A stretch of DNA of 60,000 bases from Hydractinia symbiolongicarpus (GCF_029227915.1 NC_079879.1:10852001-10912000), one strand, 5' to 3'; shown: positions 43,640 to 55,794, counted from the stretch's first letter. Notes: generated from the letters alone by a model not told the origin. Numbers and translations are program-made.

Positions 43640-45990
43640 GTTTGGTTACTTTCGCAGAATATCTCTTTAGTGATGTAGCTATGAATGGGTATCCGATTTG
43701 CCTTTTTGCAAAAGTAAAGATTTACTTCAAATGGTCTGCTAGAACGTTATCTTCTTCGCGCGCGATATTTCTTAAAAGTATCTTTCTAGTGATGTATGCA
43801 AGGGTATATTCCACCTCTGCTTGTCTACTGTATCGTACATATATTTTATTTGTCTTGTTCTGCTAGGGCATCTAATATTTCAATGGAGCTAAAAATTCTC
43901 GCAAAATTTCCTTTTCATTGACTTATGAATGGGTCCAGCATTTCTGCTTTATTACTGACCAGAAGATGGTTTTCCTTTGAATTTATTTGCCCTTTTAAAG
44001 GATCTAAGATTCTATATTGTGTAGTGTATTGGTCTGGTTTCGGACCTTTGATGTGTCATTACGCAGGAAGGTATTTGTCCAGAACATCGTATCTCTTGGT
44101 GTATGGATAAGTATAGAATAATACCACTTGTTTAATGTATAGTATATCGTCTTCCCTCGGATTGTCATGTTTTAGGACATCTAATAATGTCAGTTCGAAT
44201 GAACATAGAATCGCTTCTAATGAAGTATGAGTGGGTATAGCACACTGCTGTCTGTTCAATGTATTGTTTGACGACTTCCCTAAGATCGACATGCTTTGAG
44301 ACTTTTAATATGTCATTTCACGAGATGGCATTTGTCTATAATATTGTTTTTGGTGTTGTATCGATGGGTACAGAATACTAACTGCTGTTTAGCATCTATT
44401 ATGGGAACATATCTTTCTATTGGTGTATAGATATGTATTCAACCTCAGTGGTCTTATACTATAAAAATAACCGTTAAGGTTGCAACCACTTTCTTTGATT
44501 GGTCTGCTTTAGGACATCTAACATGCTATTCAGAGAAGAGTAATTGTCCAAGAGATTGTTTCTATAGATGAATCAATGGGTATAAAGCACTACTGCTTGT
44601 TCAGTGTATACTGTAACGTCTGTCGTCAGATTGGTCTGCCTTAAGACTTTTAATATGTTTTTTCGCGAGAGAATATTTGTCCAGAATGCAGTTTTGGTAT
44701 TTTGTCAAAATATCTGTTCTATTAGTGGATGTATTTGTATCCTACCTCAATACCTCTATAGTGCAACGTGTTCCCTCAGATTGGTTTATATTGTAAAGCT
44801 TTCGCATTGATTGGTCTGCTTTAGGACTGTTGATGCGTCATTTCCAGGGAGGGTATTTCTCCATAAAATTGTTTCTATTTGTGTATGGATGTATTTCCAG
44901 CATAAGTGTTTGTGCAGGGTAAAGTATAAAATTTTCTCTTTGATTGGTCTTTTAAAATATCTCAGATCTTATTTTGCACATACCTCAACTTCTAAAAGTG
45001 TTACCTTAAATGGCGTATGGATGTGTCTCACATTTACAGACTTCTTTTAATTTTTCTGCTAGGATTTCGACCTTTACTTTCATCCAGGTTGTTTTTTAGC
45101 CATGTATTGTGGAATATCCCATTTACTTACTGGTTTAGGGAGGCTTTATTTGAATAGATCTATTAGGTCATTTTTTAAATAGTCTTATCCAAGCTGTCAC
45201 TGTCGTCTCTATTGCATGTGTATATAGAACAAAACCGCCTTTTTAGTGCATACTATACATCTTTCCTCAAATCTAACGGCTTAAGACTTTTACTGTGTCA
45301 TTTGCGAGGGGGTATTTGTCCAGAATATTGTTTCTATTGGTGCATAGATGTGCACCCAACCTCACTGAATGTTTAATTTAAGGCGTAAAGTCTTCTCTTG
45401 ATTGGCGTGCTTCATCTTTTCGCGAAAGCGTATTCGTCCAAAGTATAGTGTCTATTTGTGAATGGATTGTTATCCAACATCAGTGTTGGTTTGGTTTATA
45501 GTGAATAGTTTTTCCTTCGATTGGTCTGCTTTGGGACTTTTGATGTGTCATTTTCTTGGAGGGTATTTAGTCAAATATGACTTCTATTGGTGGATGGATG
45601 TGTATCCAACCTCAATATTTGTTCAATTACAGTGTAAAGTCTACACATTGATTAGTCTGCTTTAGAACTTTCATTTTTTTATATCGCGGCAAAGTACTTG
45701 TCCAAAATATAGTGTCTCTTTGTGTATTGACGTGTATTCAACATCAGTGTTTGTTTAGTTTAAAGTATAAAGTCTTCTCTTGATTGGCGTGCTTGAGGAC
45801 TTTTAATGTAGGACTTTTGATGTATCATTTCGCAGAAGAGTATTTTGCCATAATATCATTTCTATTGGTAAATGGATGTATACTCAACCTCAATTGTTGT
45901 TTTTTTCAATATGTGATCACTTTGCATTAATTGGTCTACTTTAGAAATTTTGATACGTCATTTCCAGGGAGAACACTTGTTTCTACTGCG
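43640..45990 (+). repeat. Right subterminal degenerate repeat (type 1), about 12-17 units
   Basis: Units of about 130-145 bp, each with TTGATTGGTCTGCTTTAGGA, CTTTTGATGTGTCATTTCGC, a GGGTATTTGTCCAGAAT block, TTGTTTCTATTGGTGTATGG and ATGTGTATCCAACCTCA. Units differ from each other by 20-40%, far more than those of the neighbouring terminal array. The left partner (4970-5335) keeps only about three. Confidence 0.8.
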
Positions 45991-45999
45991 GAATAATGT

Positions 46000-48900
46000 G
46001 GCATATTACGTTGGTTATAGCCTATCTACAAAAAAATGCATTTGTTATGTAGCGATAGAGAGTATTATAAGGGAAATATGCAATATTATGCGATATTACG
46101 TTGGTTATGGATTATTGACAGAAAAATATAATATTATTATGGAACGATTGAGAGTATTATGAAGGTATTATGCTGTATTCTGTGATATTACGTTGGTATG
46201 GCCATCGACAAAAAAAATTTGTATTTTTTATGGAACGATAGAGAGTATTATGAAGGTATTATGCAGTATTATGCGATATTACTTTGGTATGGCCATCGAC
46301 AGAAAATTTATGTATTTTTTATGAATTATGAAGGTATTATGCAGTATTATGCGATATTACGTTGGTATGGCCATCGACAGAAAAAATATGTATTTTTTAT
46401 GGAACGACAGAGAGTATTATGAAGGTATTATGCAGTATTATGCGATATTACGTTGGTATGGCCATCGACAGAAAATTTATGTATTTTTTATGAATTATGA
46501 AGGTATTATGCAGTATTATGCAGTATTATGCGATATTACGTTGGTATGGCCATCGACAGAAAATTTTTGTATTTTTTATGTAACGACAGAGAGTATTATG
46601 AAGGTATTATGCAGTATTATGCGATATTACGTTGGTATGGCCATCGACAGAAAATTTATGTGTTTTTTATGAATTATGAAGGTATTATGCAGTATTATGC
46701 GATATTACGTTGTTATGGCCATCGACAGAAAATTTAAGTACTTTTTTTGAATTATAAAGGTATTATGCAGTATTATGCAGTATTATGCGATATTACGTTG
46801 GTATGGCCATCGACAGAAAATTTATGTGTTTTTTATGAATTATGAAGGTATTATGCAGTATTATGCAGTATTATGCGATATTACGTTGGTATGGCCATCG
46901 ACAGAAAATTTAAGTACTTTTTTTGAATTATAAAGGTATTATGCAGTATTATGCAGTATTATGCGATATTACGTTGGTATGGCCATCGACAGAAAATTTA
47001 TGTGTTTTTTATGAATTATGAAGGTATTATGCAGTATTATGCAGTATTATGCGATATTACGTTGGTATGGCCATCGACAGAAAATTTATGTGTTTTTTAT
47101 GAATTATGAAGGTATTATGCAGTATTATGCGATATTACGTTGTTATGGCCATCGACAGAAAATTTAAGTACTTTTTTTGAATTATAAAGGTATTATGCAG
47201 TATTATGCAGTATTATGCGATATTACGTTGGTATGGCCATCGACAGAAAATTTATGTGTTTTTTATGAATTATGAAGGTATTATGCAGTATTATGCGATA
47301 TTACGTTGTTATGGCCATCGACAGAAAATTTAAGTACTTTTTTTGAATTATAAAGGTATTATGCAGTATTATGCAGTATTATGCGATATTACGTTGGTTA
47401 TGGATTATTGACAGAAAAAATATGTATTTTTTATGGAACGATAGAGAGTATTATGAAGGCATTATGCAGTATTATGCCATATTACGTTGGTATGGCCATC
47501 GACAGAAAATTTTTGTATTTTTTATGTAACGACAGAGAGTATTATGAAGGCATTATGCAGTATTATGCGATATTACGTTGTTATGGCCATCGACAGAAAA
47601 TTTATGTACTTTTTTTGAATTATAAAGGTATTATGCAGTATTATGCAGTATTATGCGATATTACGTTGGTATGGCCATCGACAGAAAATTTATGTGTTTT
47701 TTATGAATTATGAAGGTATTATGCAGTATTATGCGATATTACGTTGTTATGGCCATCGACAGAAAATTTAAGTACTTTTTTTGAATTATGAAGGTATTAT
47801 GCAGTATTATGCAGTATTATGCGATATTACGTTGGTATGGCCATCGACAGAAAATTTATGTGTTTTTTATGAATTATGAAGGTATTATGCAGTATTATGC
47901 GATATTACGTTGTTATGGCCATCGACAGAAAATTTATGTACTTTTTTTGAATTATGAAGGTATTATGCAGTATTATGCAGTATTATGCGACATTACGTTG
48001 GTTATGGATTATTGACAGAAAAAATATGTATTTTTTATGGAACGATAGAGAGTATTATGAAGGCATTATGCAGTATTATGCGATATTACGTTGGTATGGC
48101 CATCGACAGAAAATTTTTGTATTTTTTATGTAACGACAGAGAGTATTATGAAGGCATTATGCAGTATTATGCGATATTACGTTGTTATGGCCATCGACAG
48201 AAAATTTATGTACTTTTTTTGAATTATAAAGGTATTATGCAGTATTATGCAGTATTATGCGATATTACGTTGGTATGGCCATCGACAGAAAATTTATGTG
48301 TTTTTTATGAATTATGAAGGTATTATGCAGTATTATGCGATATTACGTTGTTATGGCCATCGACAGAAAATTTAAGTACTTTTTTTGAATTATGAAGGTA
48401 TTATGCAGTATTATGCAGTATTATGCGATATTACGTTGGTATGGCCATCGACAGAAAATTTATGTGTTTTTTATGAATTATGAAGGTATTATGCAGTATT
48501 ATGCGATATTACGTTGTTATGGCCATCGACAGAAAATTTATGTACTTTTTTTGAATTATGAAGGTATTATGCAGTATTATGCAGTATTATGCGACATTAC
48601 GTTGGTTATGGATTATTGACAGAAAAAATATGTATTTTTTATGGAACGATAGAGAGTATTATGAAGGCATTATGCAGTATTATGCGATATTACGTTGGTA
48701 TGGCCATCGACAGAAAATTTTTGTATTTTTTATGTAACGACAGAGAGTATTATGAAGGCATTATGCAGTATTATGCGATATTACGTTGTTATGGCCATCG
48801 ACAGAAAATTTATGTACTTTTTTTGAATTATAAAGGTATTATGCAGTATTATGCAGTATTATGCGATATTACGTTGGTATGGCCATCGACAGAAAATTTA

Positions 48901-49165
48901 TGTGTTTTTTATGAATTATGAAGGTATTATGCAGTATTATGCGATATTACGTTGTTATGGCCATCGACAGAAAATTTAAGTACTTTTTTTGAATTATGAA
49001 GGTATTATGCAGTATTATGCAGTATTATGCGATATTACGTTGGTATGGCCATCGACAGAAAATTTATGTATTTTTTATGAATTATGAAGGTATTATGCAG
49101 TATTATGCAGTATTATGCGATATTACGTTGGTATGACCATCGACAGAAAAAATATGTATTTGTTA
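46000..49165 (+). repeat. Right tandem array of 78-88 bp units
   Basis: Same unit as 1086-4905, in the opposite orientation. The first units (46000-46200) are degenerate; the rest are nearly uniform. A 604-bp higher-order repeat occurs three times, beginning at about 47381, 47985 and 48589, the last two almost identical. Frames of 60-114 codons within it are by-products of the repeat. Confidence 0.9.
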
Positions 49166-49351
49166 TATAGAGAGGATGTCGGATAATGCGGTTTCATTTG
49201 TCGGGTCCATTTGGTTGGAGAAGTATGACTGAACGTCTGTCGGCTTTTTATGTCGATAAAGTATGAAGGTTGTTAGTTATGTTGTACGTCGTGTGTCGGG
49301 ACCACTTAGCCCGGTGCTAAATGAAGTCGTTGCCCTTGTACTTGTGTTGTA
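49166..49351 (-). repeat. Right unique terminal segment of the giant element
   Basis: Inverted copy of 896-1085, from TATATAGAGAGGATGTCGG outward to GAAGTCGTTGCCCTTGTAC and GTTGTA. Beyond 49351 the sequence (CTGTGTTCCTCGGTGCG) no longer matches the left flank as an inverted copy. Confidence 0.75.
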
Positions 49352-50297
49352 CTGTGTTCCTCGGTGCGATTTACATCAGGGGGTACATATGTAAGATTAA
49401 ACAAAAATAAATATTATATTCTACAAGAAAAAAGAATTCTTAGCAGGTTTATCCAGGCATCAGACTACAAGTTAACATAGTCAAGCAATAGAGTTAAGTG
49501 GTATAATTTGCAATTTACCTGGGAATTTATGTACTGTACATAATAAAATTTATATCTCCCCGGCATATATTTTGTTTAAGTACAAGGCTAAGTTCACGGA
49601 TTAATTCAAGATGGTTGACATTGCAGCGGGGTGCAGAGCAGAGCAAACAAAAATAAAACAAGTATATTATAAGAAGCTTAAAGTCCTTTTCCTGGGGTAT
49701 CCAATTAGTTTAACTGAGCAAAAATAAGGTAGCAAGGTAGCGTACAATAGTTTAACTGTCTATCTAGTTAGAGTCGCGTAGACACTTTGTGTTGTGATCT
49801 TTTGAATAAGTCCCCTCCCCCCCTCTGTCAGCTACAAGCTTATAGGTACTGTAAGTTTAGCTGGGTAGCTACAGGCTAACTACCTACAGCTATAAAAGCT
49901 TACAAAAGTATCCAATCCAATTGGTATTGCCATTATGGCAGCTAATGACTTATTAGATGTGCTGGAATATGACTATTAGCAACCACAAAAGACTTTACGA
50001 AAACGTCGCCGGTATATATGAGGGTGAGCTCAGGCAACTTTTAACACTTTTTATCAAAAAAAACCCAATTTTGCCTAAATTATTTCAGAAATGCAAAACA
50101 GTGGTTTTAATTTTGTTGATTCAGCCACAAAAAAGGCAACCTTGAAGTATTACAGAATTGTGGGACTTTATTTATAACTATATCTTTATCAGGCAAATTG
50201 TACCAAATTTTGAAAACTCTATGCCAACAAACTTTCAACAAAGTTTGTTCGTGAAACCATCACAGTATATTTACTATTATATACGTTTTTCTCAAAG
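49352..50297. other. Right flank of the giant element, no gene seen
   Basis: AT-rich; a 62-codon frame at 49957-50145 has no recognisable content. Confidence 0.5.
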
Positions 50298-50706
50298 CTA
50301 GGGATCATCTACAAATTCTGTGCCAGCCCGTCAAAAATTGTCTCCGAAGTTGCATAAAAATCTGTTTGATTTTATACGAGACGATATTATTGGTAGAAAA
50401 ATTTGGCTAAAATCGAATTTAATTCAGCTCAATTCATCTCTAATTCGTCTAATGTTTTTTGATTGAAAAATTTCTATTCTTCTTAAATTCTTCTCAATTG
50501 AAACATAAATTGCCTAAATTCGGCTAAATTGCCTAAATTTTGTGTATTTTTTTCTTTTTAAAAAAAATTCAAATCGTCTCAATAGGAACAAAAAATGTCT
50601 CCATTGGGACGAAAATCGTTTAAAAAAATTATTCTTTTTTTAATCTTAATTTTTTCATTGTAGACCTGTGAAAATTGCAACTCTGAGTTATTAGCTATGC
50701 TAGGTT

Positions 50707-50826
50707 TTAATTTTTTTGTAAACTATGTATAGATTCCACAGTATCTTCTTCTTCGTCTTCTGAGTCGTCAGCGAACAACAATTCTAGGTCACTTCTGAAA
50801 TCACTATCGCTTGTATTATCAGTCAT
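50707..50826 (-). pseudogene. Acidic first exon, copy A
   Basis: ATG at 50826, then MTDNTSDSDFRSDLELLFAD and DSEDEEEDTVES, stop after 39 codons. Alignable with copy B at 51652-51760 (MYSDISDSDSDLDWLFTDN, SLSDDENEDYINEIL), which ends in a splice donor; here the donor is lost and the frame reads into a stop. An acidic serine/aspartate-rich N-terminus is common in transposase genes but is not diagnostic. Confidence 0.45.
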
Positions 50827-51172
50827 GATGTTTCTTTAACAAAAAGAAGCAAATTATTTAACAAACTAGTCAATTAACAAATTTAATGGTTGGCGAACGA
50901 AAATAATAATTTGTTTACATTTGCGTACAGTCCAACAAAATAACATTCAAAATTTTATGCTTTATAAAAGATTAAAGGGATCCCAAGGTGCTTTTATAAG
51001 TTGGACTCATCTGAAATATTTGCATGGGAAATGCTAAATGATATATTTACTTTTTGTTAAAACTTCATGTAACTCCAGATATAGCTTTTTAAATATTTAT
51101 TTTTCTTGTTGCTCGACCACCATCTTGGTTATCTTCGACCTTCTACCTTTTGTTTCAGTAGCGCTTTAATTA

Positions 51173-52309
51173 GGGATCGTCCACAAATTTCGTCTAAATT
51201 CGGCTCATTTTAAATTGTCTTGTTAATTTGTATAATGAATAATAAATTGTATAAGTATAATTATACATTAAGTTGATATAACAGTGCAAGTTGACAAAAA
51301 CAATAAAGCAAAAATAGTTTTTTTTGTAATTTTTAGAAGAAATATCGCAACAAACTTCAATTGCTATTATTTACTTCTTATGCTCATAACAGCATGTGCG
51401 AAGAGAAAAGTTAAAATAGAATAGAGCAATAAGGTTTCTCGAATATTTGTGTGTTGTTGGTAAAAAAAACAACAAAAGATTTTGCATCATCGAGCTTTAA
51501 ATTTACGAATAAAGAAAATATATAGTTTTATAATTATAGTAGTTTTTTTCTCATGACTACGGAAAAATCACAAGATAAATTGGGCAATATATTTTTTTGT
51601 TTTCAAGATCTTTGCTGAAAATTTTACGACATGATAAAAATAAATATTTACCACATTGTAAAATTTCGTTGATGTAATCTTCATTTTCATCATCGGACAA
51701 AGAATTGTCTGTAAACAACCAATCTAGGTCACTGTCGCTATCTGAAATATCTGAATACATTAAAACCACTTTAAAAAACACTAGCTTTTTACAAAAATTT
51801 TCGTGTTTAAGAAACCCTGTCGTCTTAGTTTGTCTCAATTCGTCTCTGTGATTTTACCGCATCGTCTTAATTTGTCTCAATTCGTCTTAAAATATTTTGT
51901 TCCACTTTTTTTATTTTGAGACAAATTGACAAAATATCATCTCCTGATATTTATAAAACGATTTTTAAATCGTCTTAATTTCAATTAAGAACAAAACGAG
52001 ACAAATTTTTTTAACTTTTTCATCTTATACCGTCTCGTTAATGGAATGAACTTTGTGGACGATCCCTTAGTTCGTCTCAATTCGTCTCCATGATTTTACC
52101 GCAGCGTCTTAATTTGTCTTAATTCGTCTTAAAATATTTTGTTCCGCTTTTTTTATTTTGAGACGAATTGACAAAATATTGTCTCCTGATATTTATGAGA
52201 CGATTTTTAAATCGTCTTAATTTCAATTAAGAACAAAACGAGATGAATTTTTTTTAACTTTTTCATCTTATACCGTCTCGTTAATGGGACGAAATTTGTG
52301 GAGGATCCC
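51173..52309. mobile_element. DNA transposon with GGGATCGTCCACAAATTTCG ends and TTA duplication
   Basis: Left end GGGATCGTCCACAAATTTCG at 51173; right end, inverted, GGGATCCTCCACAAATTTCG at 52309. TTA flanks both ends (51170-51172 and 52310-52312). The rightmost 241 bp are present twice in tandem (51829-52069 and 52070-52312), each ending in a GATCCCTTA terminus. 3-bp TTA duplications suggest PIF/Harbinger. The minus strand carries acidic first exon copy B. Confidence 0.7.
51652..51760 (-). CDS. Acidic first exon, copy B, with splice donor
   Basis: ATG at 51760, then MYSDISDSDSDLDWLFTDN, SLSDDENEDYINEILQC and G|GTAAAT at 51652/51651. The frame also extends upstream of this ATG (to 51838), but homology with copy A begins at the methionine, which decides the start. 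Downstream exons are not found inside the element. Function unknown; probably the N-terminus of a transposon protein. Confidence 0.4.
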
Positions 52310-52689
52310 TTATTACTGACTGCATAGCCAGAACATATACCTTCCCGCGGCAAAGTGAAATAAAAGCTCTCTACAACAATTATTTTTTTTAAAAAAAAAA
52401 TAAGTAATTCTGCATAAGGTTCTTTACGAACGATTATTTTTTACCTTCGCGTCAGCAATTATTTGACATGGTAAAATCGCACATAAAAGTCCCTAGGCCT
52501 TGTGCGATCAGACTTGTAAAAAATAGCCGCAGGTATAACAGCGGAAAAAAGTATTTGTTTTTCCAGAGCATAGTTCAGCTCAACTCCTACATATTGGAAG
52601 AATATCATAAAAAAAAACTTTAATTATAGTAAATTCTGGCTCTTTCTGTATCGTGGGATGAATTAAAGTAGTATTCTTTTCTATTGTTT

Positions 52690-52795
52690 TTTTAATACTC
52701 TATATTATAATACCCGTATACGTCTGTTTGTCTGTCTGTCACGCAAAATGGTACCTTAGCTGGATTTTTCCACAGGCTAACGACTAGTTTTTTAG
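52690..52795 (+). repeat. TAATAGCCG-family dispersed repeat, short copy
   Basis: TAATACCCGTATACGTCTG, TTTGTCTGTCTGTCACGC and TGGATTTTTCCACAGGCTAA, ending in ACTAGT. Internally deleted relative to 16477-16823. Confidence 0.6.
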
Positions 52796-52813
52796 TAAAA
52801 AATATATGCAACT

Positions 52814-52945
52814 GCTGAGTAACTTAGGCAACCTCGTCCCCAAGGATTGTTGAGAACAAGGTTGGCAATACTCACTTGAGCATCATACCCCGCCTAGGTT
52901 GACAGGTTATAGATCAGTAATTTTTACAACCTGTTTGTTGAAATA
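52814..52945 (+). repeat. Dispersed ~130 bp repeat, copy outside the giant element
   Basis: Inverted copy of 38381-38515; see that entry for the shared words. Confidence 0.7.
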
Positions 52946-53621
52946 AATTCTTTTAAATTTGAAATAAAAGAAATCATGCACACACCTGCTGCTAATATAT
53001 GTTATTGTTTTATTGCTTAGATGGCTAGTAGATTATGTTGAATTATTTTTTTTTAAAAAAACAAATCACTCGTACAGAGATCGATTTGGAAAGTATATAC
53101 GTTGAATTTTTTTAACTTTGTTGCAACAGTATATTAATTGTTTTGGGCTATGAAAGTCATTAATAATAGCGAGTGAAAGTCATTAATTTGTGAGTGCTAC
53201 AGAAATACTAGATATTAGGGTCACATGCTACTAGAAAGGACTGGAGCTAGCCTGAAATTTTTAACGAATAAGAAGATCGAAGCGGCCATCAAGGCGGCAA
53301 CGAAAACAAATATTTAAAACTGATATCTGGGGTTACATGAACTTTTAATAAAAAGTGAATATGTCATTGGGGATTTCTTATGAAAATCCTACAGGTAAGT
53401 CCAACTTGTAAAAGTACCTAGGGATTCCTTTAAATTCGGCTCAGAATATTCGTCAAATCGCCCCGACATCGGCTCATTTAGTCTCGAATTATTAATTTGA
53501 AAAATACCGTCTTGAGTATCAACTTGAGACGAATTTAATCGTCTAAAAGAACAGTAAAATTCGGTATTAATTTGTGCCAATTCGCTTATGTTGGGAGACA
53601 GAATTTATAGATGGTCCCTTA

Positions 53622-55794
53622 TGTGCATGACTTTTAGGTAAAAGTGTCAATGTTCTGCTATTAATATACTGTTAATGAACACTCCTGTCACTAGGAAAGT
53701 CATGTTTAGCTCAAGTATTTCTTGTTGATAGACGAAATTAATATTGAGGTAAACTCTGTGTTTTTCTAACATATTAAGTTCTCCAGTGTTATATGCATAA
53801 CTACAACCAAAATTATGTTTTTTTAAAATATTAGAATGAATGCTGTCTTTTTCAGGCCAAATTTTTTTTATATATATATAACACGGAACTAGCCTAAAGG
53901 CCCCAGTGCTCTTTTGCCTTTTTACGGCTTGTTGGTACACAAATTAAGAAAAAACCCACCAACTGACTGTATACGTTCCATAGAGAAACAAATTGGTTTG
54001 TACAAAATAGCTTTAAAAGTTGTCCATGAATCGTTTTACTACTTGGTAAAATCTTATTGGTTACCAAGATATATAGGCCTTGAAAGGTTATCTCATGTGA
54101 AATTATAACATACAAGTTAGATGCTAAGAAACAGCTGCTGATAGTCAATAGTCTTGGGAACCATTCATGATTTTTTTAAAAAAATGTTCATGGACAATTT
54201 TTCAAGCTCTTTCATATGAATCCAACTTGTTTTTTTACCAGAGGTAAAACCTGTGACAAAAATTTTTAATTAATACACTTGTTATGTAATATTTTAATCA
54301 CTGCTCTTATACGCCTGTGCATAAATTGAGCTTGAATAGGCCCTATATGTGTAGTCACAAAATTTGCAAACTGACATGCAGATTTCAAGTTATATATGTT
54401 GTTGTTGTAGTGTCTGTCTCGCTAGCTGCCACTTCTTATCTGCCATATTTGTTTATGTGTTTTCGTGAAGTCTTACACGGCGGCAGTGCCTATAGTTTGG
54501 AATCTAAGAGATTAGGTAAAATGGCCGCTGATCCATGTGATTGATGTTATAAATAAACATCATCAAAAGCCACAATTATCGACGTATATTTGCCCTCTCC
54601 AGACACAACAGTTGTCATCAAAAATTTAAGAGGCCTGGGATGAGCAAACGAGTGTTATTTTAGAAAAAAATTATGTTAATCAATTCACGTTTATAATATC
54701 CGTACATTGATAAAGTTTAAATGCACTTCCCTTAACAGGTAGAAAAATTACCGATAACAGAAAATGTTAAAATTTGTTATCACTCAAATATGACATCATA
54801 ATTAGTGCAGCATATAGTTAAATCTGAAATTTTTTGAATGTGAATATCTTAGAATGAACTTTTAAAAAAAATTTAAAAAGACTTGTTAACCAACTTTTTA
54901 AGCTCTATAATGTAAGTCCATCATCATTTTATACCTTGGGTTCCCTTTGAAAGGGTTCAAATTAAAAAGGCTGAAATTTGCTAATTGTAAGTCACTCCAA
55001 TTTTTTCACAGATCAAATTAACCTACAAAATGTAAAATTCACAGATTGTGATAAAATACAAGGTGATTTACACTTCAAGGGATATTTTTAAATAAAAAAT
55101 GATAATAAAATGCGACGATTTTAAAGTTTCTCAAGAAAGATGTTTAACACTGACTTGTAAACTGAAATGTGGCAATGTCTGGGTTGCCCAAGGCAGTCTT
55201 GGCAGTTTTATAGCAAAGGATGACAATGTTCAGGGTGCATAAGAAAGTTTTTAACAGTTTTATAACAAAATAGTACAATATATAGGCTTTATCAAAATGT
55301 TTTTTCTATAGGTGATGTTTTATAGAGTTTGTTAAAAAAATTATGGAAAATGAAATCCACTTTGTAAAAATCACAGACAGACATAAAGACTTTGTATTAT
55401 TATAGAGATAGATTTTAGTGAAAAATTGTTGTGCCATTTTCTAGAATTTATTGCTATCAGTTTTTTCCATTACATTCCAGTATAGTTTGTAGTTATTTTT
55501 GACACATTTAAAAAAAAATTATAAACAAAGAAATAATTACCGATTCAAGTGAAACAAAACAAGAAAAGATGATTGAGTTATACTTAAAATCTTAATCAAA
55601 TGAAAAAAGAAAACATTGCAAAAAATAAGGAAAGAAGTATATAAATTTATAAAATATATTTATTGCTAAGCTTTCCGTACTTCTAGTGTACATCATTAGG
55701 CATTAAAAACATCATCATACAGCTAAGAACAATTGAAAGAATAATTAGAAAATATAATAAAATCCTGTGGGAATTCATGTTATACCATTTCTAA
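53622..55794. other. No gene recognised
   Basis: Minus-strand frames at 53647-53940 and 53894-54148 overlap and have some protein-like stretches (KTIHGQLLKLFCTN, RKKAKEHWGL), but no domain is recognisable and there is no supporting structure. The rest is AT-rich. Confidence 0.35.

Larger units (their letters stand above)
896..49351. mobile_element. Giant (~48.5 kb) inverted-repeat element with tandem-array ends
   Basis: Two opposed composite arms delimit this interval. The outermost ~190 bp (896-1085 and 49166-49351) are inverted copies with roughly six differences. Inside each lies a multi-kilobase tandem array of the same 78-88 bp unit in opposite orientation, then a degenerate array of longer units. 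Similarity stops abruptly at about TACAAC (896) and GTTGTA (49351). Foldback elements and the P-superfamily element Galileo are known to have long inverted ends built of tandem repeats, so the architecture has precedent, but the size does not match them. No transposase assignable to this element is visible; the interior is filled with other transposons. It could instead be a composite made by two related elements, or an inverted segmental duplication later filled by insertions. The arms are certain; the single-element reading is inference. Confidence 0.55.
50301..53618. mobile_element. Nested DNA transposon with GGGATCATCTACAAATTCTG ends
   Basis: Left end GGGATCATCTACAAATTCTG at 50301 and, inverted, GGGACCATCTATAAATTCTG ending at 53618. 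Flanks are CTA (50298-50300) and TTA (53619-53621), compatible with a 3-bp T-T/C-A duplication of PIF/Harbinger type. The interior is rich in TTCGTCTAAATTCGTCT-like words, carries an acidic first-exon remnant, and hosts the related element at 51173-52309. Superfamily is a guess; no transposase domain is visible. Confidence 0.5.

Noticed and set aside
896-49351. Polinton/Maverick-type giant transposon
   Set aside because: No protein-primed DNA polymerase, integrase, packaging ATPase or capsid gene is recognisable, and the ends lack the usual simple long inverted repeats.
53647-54148. Two overlapping minus-strand frames as a gene
   Set aside because: No recognisable domain, no splice or start logic, and the composition is only weakly protein-like.
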